Origin: Candidatus Bartonella washoeensis Sb944nv
GTDB lineage: Bacteria > Pseudomonadota > Alphaproteobacteria > Rhizobiales > Rhizobiaceae
Direction of reading: 5' to 3'
DNA: 64,000 bases
Assembly (NCBI RefSeq): GCF_000278135.1
Contig: NZ_JH725022.1
Location: forward strand, 256,186 to 320,185
A program made the translations under genes and the position numbers. The notes under the pieces are model-generated. The model saw only the letters and a list, made by a program, of their open reading frames with translations. It made no database searches and was not told the DNA's origin. Position 1 is the stretch's first letter. The number at the start of each line of letters is the position of its first letter. Positions 47,666 through 57,084 of this stretch are shown here, one piece after another.

Positions 47666-49183
47666 ATGGTTAAAAAAACTTTTTTCACAACACTAGCTGC
47701 AGTGAGTTTTTCTGCTGCTTTAGAAACTTCACTATTTTTGAGTGGGTGTGGATCAAGCTTGTGGGTAACAAAGGCTCATGCAAATTCTGTATTTACTTCA
47801 TTGGTGCAACAGCAGGGATTTGCAAATATTGTTTCTCAAGTTAAACCTGCTGTTGTTTCAGTGCAAGTGAAGAGCAATAAAAAGAAAAAGGATTGGGTTT
47901 TTAGTGATTTTTTTAGCGGTCCAGGTATTGATCAATTACCAGATCAACACCCGTTGAAAAGGTTTTTTGAAGAATTTCATGACCGTGATAAGTCTAAAAA
48001 CAAGTCTTCAAAACGTTGGAACAAACCCCGTCCTATAGCTTTTGGATCGGGCTTTTTTATTTCCTCTGATGGTTATATTGTCACTAATAATCATGTGATT
48101 TCTGATGGCACGAGTTACACTGTTGTTCTTGATGATGGCACGGAACTGAATGCAAAGCTCATTGGGACGGATAAGCGAACCGACCTTGCCGTCTTGAAAG
48201 TAGATGAAAAGAGAAAATTTTCATATGTTGATTTTGGTGATGATTCAAAGCTTCGCGTGGGTGACTGGGTTGTTGCTATCGGTAATCCTTTTGGTCTTGG
48301 TGGAACTGTAACAGCAGGTATTGTTTCGGCACGTGGACGCGATATTGGCACTGATGTTTATGATGATTTTATTCAAATTGATGCTGCTGTTAATCGAGGA
48401 AATTCGGGTGGTCCAACTTTTGATCTTGATGGGAAGGTTGTTGGGGTTAATACAGCAATTTTTTCTCCTTCTGGTTCTGGGGGTAATGTTGGAATTGCTT
48501 TTGCTATTCCGGCAGCAACAGCGAAACAGGTTGTGCAACAACTTATCGAAAAAGGTTCAGTTCAGCGTGGGTGGCTTGGGGTTCAGATTCAGCCTGTGAC
48601 CAAGGAAATTTCTGATTCAATTGGTTTAAAAGAAGCCAAAGGTGCTTTAGTTACTGATCCGTTAAAGGGACCAGCAGCAAAGGCTGGTATCAAGACAGGT
48701 GATGTAATTATTTCGGTGAATGGTGAAAGGATTAATGATGTCCGTGATCTAGCAAGGCGTATTGCAAATATTGGACCAGGAGAAACAGTGACCTTAGGTG
48801 TTTGGAAATCTGGTAAAGAGGAGAATATCAAGGTTAAACTCGATTCTATGCCTGAAGATGAAAGTGTAAAAGAGAGCTTAAAATATTCGAATGGGCGCAG
48901 TGATTCAGATGAAACACTAGAAGATTATGGTTTAATTGTTACTCCTTCTGATGATGGTTTAGGCTTGGTTGTAACTGATGTAGATTCGGATTCAGATGCT
49001 GCAGATAAAGGGATACGCCCTGGTGATGTGATTGTAACAGTTAATAATAAACCTGTTAAAAAGGCCTCTGATATTACCGATACAATCAAGAATGCTCAAA
49101 AGCTAGGACGCAAAGCTATACTTTTACAAGTGCGAACAAATGATCAAAATCGTTTTGTCGCTCTTCCAATTTTCAAAAAATAA
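47666..49183 (+). CDS. degP: periplasmic serine protease DegP/HtrA
   Basis: A 505-residue protease and chaperone of the periplasm. Signal peptide about 1-40 (ends KAHANS). The catalytic triad is visible: His143 in NNHVI, Asp173 in RTDLAVLKV and Ser247 in NRGNSGGPTF. A variable basic loop (KNKSSKRWNK) precedes the protease core. Two PDZ domains follow (about 290-385, with GWLGVQIQPV and AKAGIKTGDVI; and about 415-500, with ADKGIRPGDVI). HtrA is a known Bartonella antigen. It is followed closely by a two-component pair, as in other rhizobia. Confidence 0.96.
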   Translation: MVKKTFFTTLAAVSFSAALETSLFLSGCGSSLWVTKAHANSVFTSLVQQQGFANIVSQVKPAVVSVQVKSNKKKKDWVFSDFFSGPGIDQLPDQHPLKRFFEEFHDRDKSKNKSSKRWNKPRPIAFGSGFFISSDGYIVTNNHVISDGTSYTVVLDDGTELNAKLIGTDKRTDLAVLKVDEKRKFSYVDFGDDSKLRVGDWVVAIGNPFGLGGTVTAGIVSARGRDIGTDVYDDFIQIDAAVNRGNSGGPTFDLDGKVVGVNTAIFSPSGSGGNVGIAFAIPAATAKQVVQQLIEKGSVQRGWLGVQIQPVTKEISDSIGLKEAKGALVTDPLKGPAAKAGIKTGDVIISVNGERINDVRDLARRIANIGPGETVTLGVWKSGKEENIKVKLDSMPEDESVKESLKYSNGRSDSDETLEDYGLIVTPSDDGLGLVVTDVDSDSDAADKGIRPGDVIVTVNNKPVKKASDITDTIKNAQKLGRKAILLQVRTNDQNRFVALPIFKK

Positions 49184-49263
49184 CATTTCGTTAAGGGTAG
49201 GACAGAGGTTTTGTAGATTTCTGTTCTACAACACGATTTAATAAAATAACGGAGATGCGTTTT

Positions 49264-49950
49264 ATGAAGATACTCGTTATCGAAGATGATCATGAGACGG
49301 GGCGTTATCTCGAAAAAGCTTTTGGGGAAGCAGGGCATTCGGTTGATGTTGCATATGATGGGGATACTGGATATAGTTTAGCGGAGACGGAAAATTATGA
49401 TGTTATGGTTGTTGATCGGATGCTTTTACACCGTGATGGCCTTTCCATTATTGCGGAATTGCGTTCTAAAGGCAATGAAACACCAGTTCTTATTCTTTCA
49501 GCTTTAGGGCAAGTAAATGATCGTGTGATGGGTTTGCGTGCAGGGGGTGATGATTATTTAACAAAGCCTTATGCTTTTTCTGAACTTCTTGCTCGTGTTG
49601 AAGTATTGCAACGGCGGAAAAATCCTAAAGAGGCAGAAACTCTTTATTGCGTAGGCAATCTTGAGCTTGATCGGTTGGCACATACAGTGAAACGAGGTGA
49701 TAGAAATATCGTATTGCAACCACGTGAGTTTCGTTTGCTAGAATATTTAATGCGGTATGCTGGGCAGGTTGTTACACGTACTATGCTTTTAGAAAATGTT
49801 TGGGATTACCATTTTGATCCACAAACAAATGTCATTGATGTTCATATATCCCGTTTAAGAGCAAAAATTGAAAAAGATTTTGATGTGCCACTTCTCCATA
49901 CTGTGCGTGGAGCTGGATACATGTTGAAAGCACCAGATAATAAAAGATGA
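49264..49950 (+). CDS. OmpR-family response regulator
   Basis: 228 residues from ATG 49264 (ATG 49255 adds three). Receiver domain: acidic pair in IEDDHE, phospho-acceptor Asp in MVVDRMLLHRDG, Lys in YLTKPYAF. The winged-helix part includes LQPREFRLLEYLM and DVHISRLRAKI. It is cognate to the kinase whose ATG overlaps its stop by four bases (ATGA). The degP-regulator-kinase-glnE order is conserved in rhizobia. The signal and regulon are not known to me. Confidence 0.9.
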   Translation: MKILVIEDDHETGRYLEKAFGEAGHSVDVAYDGDTGYSLAETENYDVMVVDRMLLHRDGLSIIAELRSKGNETPVLILSALGQVNDRVMGLRAGGDDYLTKPYAFSELLARVEVLQRRKNPKEAETLYCVGNLELDRLAHTVKRGDRNIVLQPREFRLLEYLMRYAGQVVTRTMLLENVWDYHFDPQTNVIDVHISRLRAKIEKDFDVPLLHTVRGAGYMLKAPDNKR

Positions 49951-51329
49951 ATTGTTTAATCAATATGATGCGCACAACAGCGCTAAGACTTTCAGCACTT
50001 TATATTTTACTGTTTGGGTTAGTTGCAACAGGGCTTTCTATTTATATGACGGCGTTTTCTGTTTCATTGTTAACTGAACAAACCGAACAGGCTTTACGTG
50101 AAGAGTTAAAGCGTATCGAAAACGCTTATAACTATGGTGGGTTATCTTTACTGATACGCACTATTGATTACCGTTCACGACAGCCAGGAGCTTTTCTTTA
50201 TCTTGTTACTGACCCTATGGGGCGCATTTTAGCAGGTAATGTTGCGCGTATTGAATTAGGTCTTTTGAATCAGAATGGTTTTCTTTCGAATTCTTTTTTG
50301 TATTCACGTTTTGGAGAACATGGCAAAACAAGTGAACATCGCGCTTTGGCACTTATTGTTGATTTGCCCAATGCTATGAAGATTCTTGTGGGGCGAGATT
50401 TGGATGAACCAGAGCGTTTTGTAGCGGTTATTCGTAAAGCAGTCGTAATTGCTCTCGCAGCAATGGTTGGAGGGGCTTTACTTATATGGTTTTTTGTTGG
50501 TAGGCGCGCATTGCAAAGGATTGATCATGTAACAGCTGCATCACAGCGCCTGATGAATGGTGATTTCAGTGGGCGTTTACCTGTTTCTGGGGTAGGGGAT
50601 GAGTTTGATCGATTGTCAGCTAATCTTAATGTTATGTTAGACCGCATTGAAGAATTAAATATTGGTTTGCGTCAAGTATCGGATAATATTGCTCATGATC
50701 TAAAAACACCGCTGACGCGCCTTAGAAATCGTGCTGAAGCAGCCCTTTCGGGGCAAAAGACAAAGCTTGAGTATCGACAAGCACTTGATGGTATTATTAA
50801 TGAATCAGATCAACTTATTCGCACTTTTAATGCTATTTTAATGATTTCGCGCATTGAGGCTAGCAGTGCAATTGAGCATCTTGAGACAATGAATATGAAG
50901 CTAATCCTTGAAGATGCCGTTGAACTTTATGAACCTTTTGCGGAAGAGTCAGGTGTTTTGCTTCGATTAGGGGATACATTTGATAAAGAGCTTAAGTTGA
51001 ATCGTGAGCTTATTGCGCAATCGATTTTTAATCTTATTGATAATGCGATTAAATATGCATCTAAAGATGGAAGAAAGGCGAAAGTTTGCTTATCAATGGA
51101 ATATCGGGATGAACATGTGTTGGTTGTTGTTAGCGATAATGGTCCAGGAATTGCAGCGGATAAACGTGAAAAAGTAACAGAACGATTTTTTCGTCTTGAA
51201 GAAAGTCGTACACAGCCCGGGTTTGGTATTGGTTTAAGTATAGCAAAAGCTGTTATGAAACTTCATGGGGGTGAACTATTACTTGAAAATGCAAACCCAG
51301 GGCTTAGGGCTGTTTTATTATTTCCTTGA
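49947..51329 (+). CDS. membrane sensor histidine kinase
   Basis: 460 residues: helix about 9-35, periplasmic domain about 36-165, second helix about 168-190, HAMP about 190-245. HisKA follows with the phosphorylated His in NIAHDLKTPLTRLRNR, then the ATPase domain with NLIDNAIKYAS, DNGPGIA and GFGIGLSIAKAV. It starts inside the stop of the response regulator gene and forms a two-component system with it. Placement behind degP suggests envelope sensing; this is inference. Confidence 0.9.
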   Translation: MNCLINMMRTTALRLSALYILLFGLVATGLSIYMTAFSVSLLTEQTEQALREELKRIENAYNYGGLSLLIRTIDYRSRQPGAFLYLVTDPMGRILAGNVARIELGLLNQNGFLSNSFLYSRFGEHGKTSEHRALALIVDLPNAMKILVGRDLDEPERFVAVIRKAVVIALAAMVGGALLIWFFVGRRALQRIDHVTAASQRLMNGDFSGRLPVSGVGDEFDRLSANLNVMLDRIEELNIGLRQVSDNIAHDLKTPLTRLRNRAEAALSGQKTKLEYRQALDGIINESDQLIRTFNAILMISRIEASSAIEHLETMNMKLILEDAVELYEPFAEESGVLLRLGDTFDKELKLNRELIAQSIFNLIDNAIKYASKDGRKAKVCLSMEYRDEHVLVVVSDNGPGIAADKREKVTERFFRLEESRTQPGFGIGLSIAKAVMKLHGGELLLENANPGLRAVLLFP

Positions 51330-51430
51330 ATTTAGCTTTGCTTCATTTTTTTATTTTTACACGTAACGACTATTTTTTTTTGAATATAGTGTGATGAAAG
51401 AAAGGTGAAATGCTTTTCAAGGGAGTGCAG

Positions 51431-54355
51431 ATGAAAAATGCTTTTTTAAAAACACAGCTTCTTCCTTTATGTCCTCTTGATGAGAGTGGTTCTCAATGGC
51501 TCAAAGATATTGAAGAGCAAGCAAGGAAAGAAAATTTAGAACCCCTTGTTTCGTATATTTCAGACAAGGGAAAACAGATTGACTTCATAAGTGCGGTCAT
51601 GACCTTATCACCTTTTTTACGTGGGGTTTTAATCGCTAATCCATCATATCTCAGCCCCTTATTGAATGTTGATATAGAAACAAGGCTGAGCGAAATTATA
51701 GATGATATTACACTTATCGATAAGAATGAATCTATACATGAAACTTCATTGATGGCTGCTTTAAGACATAAAAAACGGGAAGCACATATTCTCATCGCTT
51801 TAGCTGATTTGAGCGGTGTTTTTACTTACGAAATTTCATGTGCTTGGTTGACGCGTTTGGGCGAAGTGATATTAGGTGTAGCTCTTCGTTTTCTTTTAAG
51901 AGAAGCCCATGATCACGGTAAGATCAGTTTGTCGAGTCGTGATGATCCAGAAAAAGACTGTGGTCTAATCATTTTAGGAATGGGAAAATTAGGGGCAGGA
52001 GAACTTAATTATTCTTCTGATATTGATCTTATTGTTTTCATTGATGAGACTTCACCGCATATTGGTAATCTTTCTGAAAGTATCGATATATTCTCTAAAA
52101 TGGTACGCCGATTAATCCGTATTATTCAAGAACGTACTGCCGAGGGATACGTTTTCCGTCTTGATTTTCGGCTTCGACCAGATCCAGGCTCAACCCCTTT
52201 AGCTTTACCGGTAAGGACTGCGTTGCGTTATTACGAGGGGCGTGGACAAAATTGGGAAAGAGCAGCTATGATTAAAGCACGTCCAGTCGCCGGTGATAAA
52301 AGGGCAGGCTTTAATTTTCTCAAAGAGCTTTTTCCTTATGTGTGGCGGAAATATTTAGATTATGCTGCGATTGCTGATATTCATTCGATTAAACGTCAAA
52401 TCCATGCGTATAAAAATTATGGTCAAATTGCTGCTTATGGTCATAATGTAAAGTTAGGACGGGGTGGTATTCGTGAGATTGAGTTTTTCGTCCAGACACA
52501 ACAACTCATTGCTGGGGGGCGCTTTCCTCAATTACGTGGACGTCAAACAGTTGCAATGTTAACAGAACTTCACACGCTTGGTTGGATTAGTGAGAAAACA
52601 AGAGATAGTCTTATAAAAAGTTATGCTTTTTTACGAAATGTGGAACACCGTATTCAGATGCTTGCAGATGAACAAACGCATTTCCTTCCAGATGATGTTT
52701 TGCAATTTACCAGTGTTGCATATTTGATGGGTTATCAAGAGAGTAGCGGTTTTATCCATGATTTATTAAAGACGCTTCAGGTCGTTGAAAAACATTATGC
52801 AGCGCTGTTTGAGAATGAGCAAGAACTTGGTTTAGAAATTGGCAATTTAGTTTTTACAGGTGAAAAAGATGATCCGGAGACATTAATAACATTGAGCCGT
52901 TTAGGTTTTGAAAGAGCGAGTGATATTTGTCGTATTATGCGTACACTTCATTGTGGGCGTTATAAAGCTACTCAATCTGCTGAAGCGCGTGAACGATTAA
53001 CAGAATTAACTCCAGCACTTTTGAAAGCTTTTGGCGCGACAAAACGAGCTGATGAAGCAATGTTGCGTTTTGATAGTTTTTTACAGGGATTACCTTCAGG
53101 GATACAGCTTTTTAGTTTATTGCAGTCTAATCCCTCTCTTTTGGATATGTTGGTGCTTATCATGGGAGCTGCTCCACGTCTTGCGGAAATTATTACACGC
53201 AAACCACATGTTTTTGATGGGATGCTGGATCCAAAAATTTTTTCAGAGTTGCCAACAAGAGCTTATTTAGAAAATCGGCTTGAATATTTTCTTGAAGGTG
53301 TAATTTCTTATGAACAAATTCTTGATCATTTCAGAGTTTTTGCTGATGAGCAACGTTTCTTGATTGGTATTCGGATTTTGAATGGTGCAATTACAGGAAA
53401 TAGAGCAGGTTTTGCATTTACGGCACTTGCTGATCTTATGATTGCAAAAACGTTTTCTGTTGTCCAAAAGGAGTTTTCTTCTCTTCATGGCAGTATTAAA
53501 GGGGGACGTGTTGGTATATTGGGTATGGGTAAGCTTGGAAGTCGTGAATTAACTGCTGGTTCTGATGTTGATCTTATTTTTCTTTATGAACATGATGAGG
53601 ATGCAGAAATATCTGATGGAGAAAAGCCTCTTTATGTCTCTCAATATTATATCCGTTTAGCACAACGCTTTGTTGCGGCTTTATCTACTCATACAAGCCA
53701 AGGTATCCTTTATCCTGTTGATTTAAGATTGCGTCCATTAGGTAATAAAGGGCCTGTTGCTGTTTCTTTTCAATTTTTTAGGAAATATTATCGTAAAGAA
53801 GCGTGGATATGGGAACATCTTGCTTTAACACGGGCGCGGGGTGTGGCTGGGGATTCTAATTTTTTGCAAGAATTAGAAAATGAAGTTTGTGCAATTATTG
53901 CTTTTTCTCGTGATAAGAAAAGTGTTGTAAAAGCGGTGCGCGATATGCGTACTTTGATTGAAAAAGAAAAACCACCGGAAAATCAATGGGATTTGAAAAA
54001 TATGCTTGGTGGTATCATGGATCTAGAATTTATTGCCCAATTTGCTGTTATTACTCACGTGATTGAGTTTAAAATTGGAGCGACGACAGCAGATATTTTA
54101 GCTCATTTGCCGAACAGTTTTCTTAATAAGTCATTTGTTTCTGACTTATGTCGTGCCTATAGTCTCTATACAAACGTGAGTCAAATTATACGCCTTTGCT
54201 TAAATGATACTCTTAATCCTCATGATGTGCCACTTGGATTACGCGACCTTTTGTTAACAAGTGTTGGAGAACCTGATTTGCTTCGCATTGAAAAATTAAT
54301 TGAGGAAACAGGGCAATCAGTACGTTCAATTTTTACACACGTGATGAAGGATTAA
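51431..54355 (+). CDS. glnE: bifunctional glutamine synthetase adenylyltransferase/deadenylase
   Basis: A 974-residue enzyme that turns glutamine synthetase off by adenylylation and on by the reverse. Two nucleotidyltransferase domains are clear: GKLGAGELNYSSDIDLIVF in the N-terminal half and GKLGSRELTAGSDVDLIFLY in the C-terminal half, each followed by a helical bundle. I chose ATG 51431 because AAGGGAG lies 5 bases upstream; ATG 51410 in the same frame adds seven residues. It lies about 100 bases after the kinase gene. Confidence 0.95.
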   Translation: MKNAFLKTQLLPLCPLDESGSQWLKDIEEQARKENLEPLVSYISDKGKQIDFISAVMTLSPFLRGVLIANPSYLSPLLNVDIETRLSEIIDDITLIDKNESIHETSLMAALRHKKREAHILIALADLSGVFTYEISCAWLTRLGEVILGVALRFLLREAHDHGKISLSSRDDPEKDCGLIILGMGKLGAGELNYSSDIDLIVFIDETSPHIGNLSESIDIFSKMVRRLIRIIQERTAEGYVFRLDFRLRPDPGSTPLALPVRTALRYYEGRGQNWERAAMIKARPVAGDKRAGFNFLKELFPYVWRKYLDYAAIADIHSIKRQIHAYKNYGQIAAYGHNVKLGRGGIREIEFFVQTQQLIAGGRFPQLRGRQTVAMLTELHTLGWISEKTRDSLIKSYAFLRNVEHRIQMLADEQTHFLPDDVLQFTSVAYLMGYQESSGFIHDLLKTLQVVEKHYAALFENEQELGLEIGNLVFTGEKDDPETLITLSRLGFERASDICRIMRTLHCGRYKATQSAEARERLTELTPALLKAFGATKRADEAMLRFDSFLQGLPSGIQLFSLLQSNPSLLDMLVLIMGAAPRLAEIITRKPHVFDGMLDPKIFSELPTRAYLENRLEYFLEGVISYEQILDHFRVFADEQRFLIGIRILNGAITGNRAGFAFTALADLMIAKTFSVVQKEFSSLHGSIKGGRVGILGMGKLGSRELTAGSDVDLIFLYEHDEDAEISDGEKPLYVSQYYIRLAQRFVAALSTHTSQGILYPVDLRLRPLGNKGPVAVSFQFFRKYYRKEAWIWEHLALTRARGVAGDSNFLQELENEVCAIIAFSRDKKSVVKAVRDMRTLIEKEKPPENQWDLKNMLGGIMDLEFIAQFAVITHVIEFKIGATTADILAHLPNSFLNKSFVSDLCRAYSLYTNVSQIIRLCLNDTLNPHDVPLGLRDLLLTSVGEPDLLRIEKLIEETGQSVRSIFTHVMKD

Positions 54356-55283
54356 AATATTTGGTGATAATTTTATGAGAAAAATGTATATGGTTGCTAG
54401 TTAGGATACCAACAATTATTATAACTAGAAATTATTATAACTAGATATAAAACAAAGGAATGTGCAGAATAAAAATGGTATTCATTCAAAATAAGAAATC
54501 AATTAAATTATTAAAAAAATGTTTTTTAAAAATATTTTGATTTTATAATTTTTTTGGTCTTTATTTAGAATTTTATATAAATTTTTACCAAATACTATTA
54601 TAATAACCCTGTCTTCTATTTTTGTTTCAAGAGTACTTTTTTTGACGAAAATCGAATTCTTACATGACTTGGTGTACTTCCATTTATTTTTTTAATCTCT
54701 ATGTTAATTTTTGATGTTTCATTTAGCTATCTGTTTTATTGGAACAAATAGTTAAAGTTAAAAAAATAGTTTAGAGCTATTCTCGGTTGGTTTTTCAAGC
54801 TGGTTAAGATAGGTTTCTATGTTAAATGATCTAGTTCTAATTGCTATGGTTCATTCAGAAAATTAAAATAAGCTTTTTTTACTTTTAAATGAAAATAATC
54901 TTAATTTATCGTTTTTTTTACCCATATTAGAAATGAAGATATATCAAGCAAAGCAGGACAAGAGGCTTTGTCGACTATGTTAGACCTCATTTTCTTTCAA
55001 AAGATGATATGAACACTATTCAAAATAGTTTCGAGTATTTTTAAAAGATACACGCGCTTACGAAAGCTTTATAATAAGACGAATTTCCATCAATATAGCC
55101 AATATACAATATTATATAGAAATTCTTATGCTAATTTCTATTATAGCATAGTCTGTTTAAGTCTGCTTACATTTTATCATTAAGGTTTTATTTTTTTTAT
55201 AACTGTGACATTTTTGCTACAGATTTTTTGAAAAAAATATGAAACCATCCACGTTATGTTCATTAGCTTTTAGGGGAGCAATT
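54356..55283. other. intergenic region upstream of the hemin-binding-type gene, 0.93 kb
   Basis: AT-rich and without a recognised gene. A 16-base unit is tandemly duplicated at 54414-54429 and 54430-54445. The right end carries the long leader and promoter of the outer-membrane protein gene. I could not identify a specific iron- or heme-responsive operator. Confidence 0.5.
54414..54445. repeat. 16-bp tandem duplication
   Basis: AATTATTATAACTAGA occurs twice head to tail in the spacer after glnE. Probably a neutral slippage product. Confidence 0.7.
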
Positions 55284-56111
55284 ATGACTAAAAAGTATTT
55301 AATCACAACATCTGCTTTGGCTTTGATTTCAGTTTCTGCAGTACGAGCAGCTGATATTGCAGTTCCTGAGCAGCGAGTACCTGTTGTTTCTGTTCCTACT
55401 TTTTCTTTTGCAGGGTTTTACCTTGGGGGCCAAATTGGTGGTTTTTCAAGTAAATCTACTTTAAGTTATTTAGAAAATGAGAGTGCAGGACAATTTGTTC
55501 CGATGAACAAGGAGTTTTTGCCTAAACCTTCTGGTTTCATAGGTGGCATTTATGCGGGTTCCAATATTGATATCGACAATGGCTTTATTATAGGTATTGA
55601 TACGGATATAATATTATCTGGTAAAAAAGATAGCAAAGATATCAAGTCGTTGGAAGAAAAGCAAAAAAAAGCAATGCGAGATACTCTAGAAGGAACGAGT
55701 CGAGGGATAGCGCATCGGGATGATGCAGCAACGTCTAGTGAAGTTGTGCATCATACTTTAAAACAAAAATGGTTTGGTGCTACAAGGGTGCGAGTTGGTT
55801 TTGCTGTTGATCGTATGATGCCTTATATTGCGGGGGGCGTTGCTTATACGCAGCTCCGGAACATCTTTGCAAAGGCAGCTGATACGACAAGTAAGCAAGC
55901 TGTTAATTTGTCTGATTTACTGCATGATGAAAAAAAGACTATGGTTGGTTATACCCTTGGCGGCGGTGTTGATTTTGCAATGGCTGATAATGTTATTGTG
56001 CGTGCAGAATATCGTTACTCAGATTTTGGTAAGAAGAAATTTGCAAATGAAAAAATTGAAATGGGCTACAAAACGAATGATTTTCGTGTTGGTGTAGCTT
56101 ACAAATTTTAA
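55284..56111 (+). CDS. Omp25/hemin-binding-type outer-membrane beta-barrel protein
   Basis: 275 residues from ATG 55284, which AGGGGAG precedes. Signal peptide 1-22 or 23 (ends VRAAD), then the family start FAGFYLGGQIGGFSS. Alternating beta strands follow, and the C-terminal strand FRVGVAYKF ends in Phe, the usual outer-membrane insertion signal. A central hydrophilic, Lys-rich stretch (about residues 110-170) would be an extracellular loop. Bartonella hemin-binding proteins (Hbp/Pap31) have this layout; which family member this is cannot be told. A strong terminator follows at 56139-56168. Confidence 0.85.
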   Translation: MTKKYLITTSALALISVSAVRAADIAVPEQRVPVVSVPTFSFAGFYLGGQIGGFSSKSTLSYLENESAGQFVPMNKEFLPKPSGFIGGIYAGSNIDIDNGFIIGIDTDIILSGKKDSKDIKSLEEKQKKAMRDTLEGTSRGIAHRDDAATSSEVVHHTLKQKWFGATRVRVGFAVDRMMPYIAGGVAYTQLRNIFAKAADTTSKQAVNLSDLLHDEKKTMVGYTLGGGVDFAMADNVIVRAEYRYSDFGKKKFANEKIEMGYKTNDFRVGVAYKF

Positions 56112-56138
56112 TTTAGTGCAAGGTTAAATATTTGAGAA

Positions 56139-56168
56139 AAGCCCTATCCACGAGATAGGGCTTTTTTT
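56139..56168 (+). terminator. rho-independent terminator of the outer-membrane protein gene
   Basis: AAGCCCTATC and GATAGGGCTT pair around a short loop and are followed by a run of T residues, 28 bases after the stop codon. Confidence 0.92.
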
Positions 56169-56553
56169 ATAAATTTTATAGTAAAGATATTCTAGGATGG
56201 AGAGGAGAGGTTGTCTGAGAGGCTTAAATTATCTATTTCAACCAATTTTTCTTTTTTAAGTATATTAACACTGCAGATATTTTACATATTTAAGCCAAAA
56301 GCAAGTATGGTTTTAGTAAATAATCCTATCTTACTGCTGCACAAGGACAAGTAGAGTTATTTTGCGTGTGTGCGAAATATTTAATGCCTGTGAAGAGATA
56401 TAAATTGAGAGAGTAGGTTTGCTTGATTATTTTCCCTGTAAAATTTTCAAAGATGCACTTCTACATCATTTTTATTTATAAGAAATAAAAGTGGGATAAT
56501 TTTATTCTTTTTGCTCTATTTGCGGTGTACACTGGAAATAGAGGTTTACCAGA
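56169..56553. other. intergenic region upstream of ogt
   Basis: 385 bases, AT-rich, with no gene recognised; the ogt promoter is expected in the right half. Confidence 0.5.
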
Positions 56554-57081
56554 ATGCTAAACGCTCCTTTAAAAAGAGTTCTGTATCTGAGAGAAACATC
56601 GATAGGGGGGCTTTTAGTGGCGAAGTCTCCTAAAGGGATTTGTAATGTATCGCTAGGAAACACTACTGAGCAACTACTACGCCAATTTATGGCGCGTTTT
56701 GATGATGTGCAAAAAGATGTTAATGACGATGTGTTTAACAGAGAGACCGCACATATTGTTGCAATGGTAGAAACGCCTCATTTGGTAAGGAATTATGATT
56801 TTCCCTTGGATATAAGAGGTACAGCCTTTCAGCAGAAAGTCTGGGCTGCATTATGTAAAATACAATGTGGTGAAACAATTTCTTATGAAGAGTTAGCGCA
56901 ACATATTGGTATGCCGAAAGCTTTCCGTGCCGTTGCTAATGCTTGTGCGCGTAACGAATTGGCGTTGGTTATTCCTTGTCATCGTGTAGTACGCAAAAAT
57001 GGTTTTATTTCAGGTTATCGCTGGGGGATGCAACGGAAAAAAATTTTGTTGCAACGAGAACGAAAAGGATACTGTTTTTAA
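56554..57081 (+). CDS. ogt: methylated-DNA-[protein]-cysteine S-methyltransferase
   Basis: A 175-residue suicide repair protein that removes methyl groups from O6-methylguanine. The acceptor Cys is in VIPCHRVVRKNG. The DNA-binding helix-turn-helix includes ISYEELAQHIGMPKAFRAVANACARN. The C-terminal ISGYRWGMQRKKILLQRE is standard. The length and the lack of an AraC/Ada domain fit the constitutive Ogt form. It converges on the PleC-like gene with a 3-base gap. Confidence 0.94.
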   Translation: MLNAPLKRVLYLRETSIGGLLVAKSPKGICNVSLGNTTEQLLRQFMARFDDVQKDVNDDVFNRETAHIVAMVETPHLVRNYDFPLDIRGTAFQQKVWAALCKIQCGETISYEELAQHIGMPKAFRAVANACARNELALVIPCHRVVRKNGFISGYRWGMQRKKILLQRERKGYCF

Positions 57082-57084
57082 AAT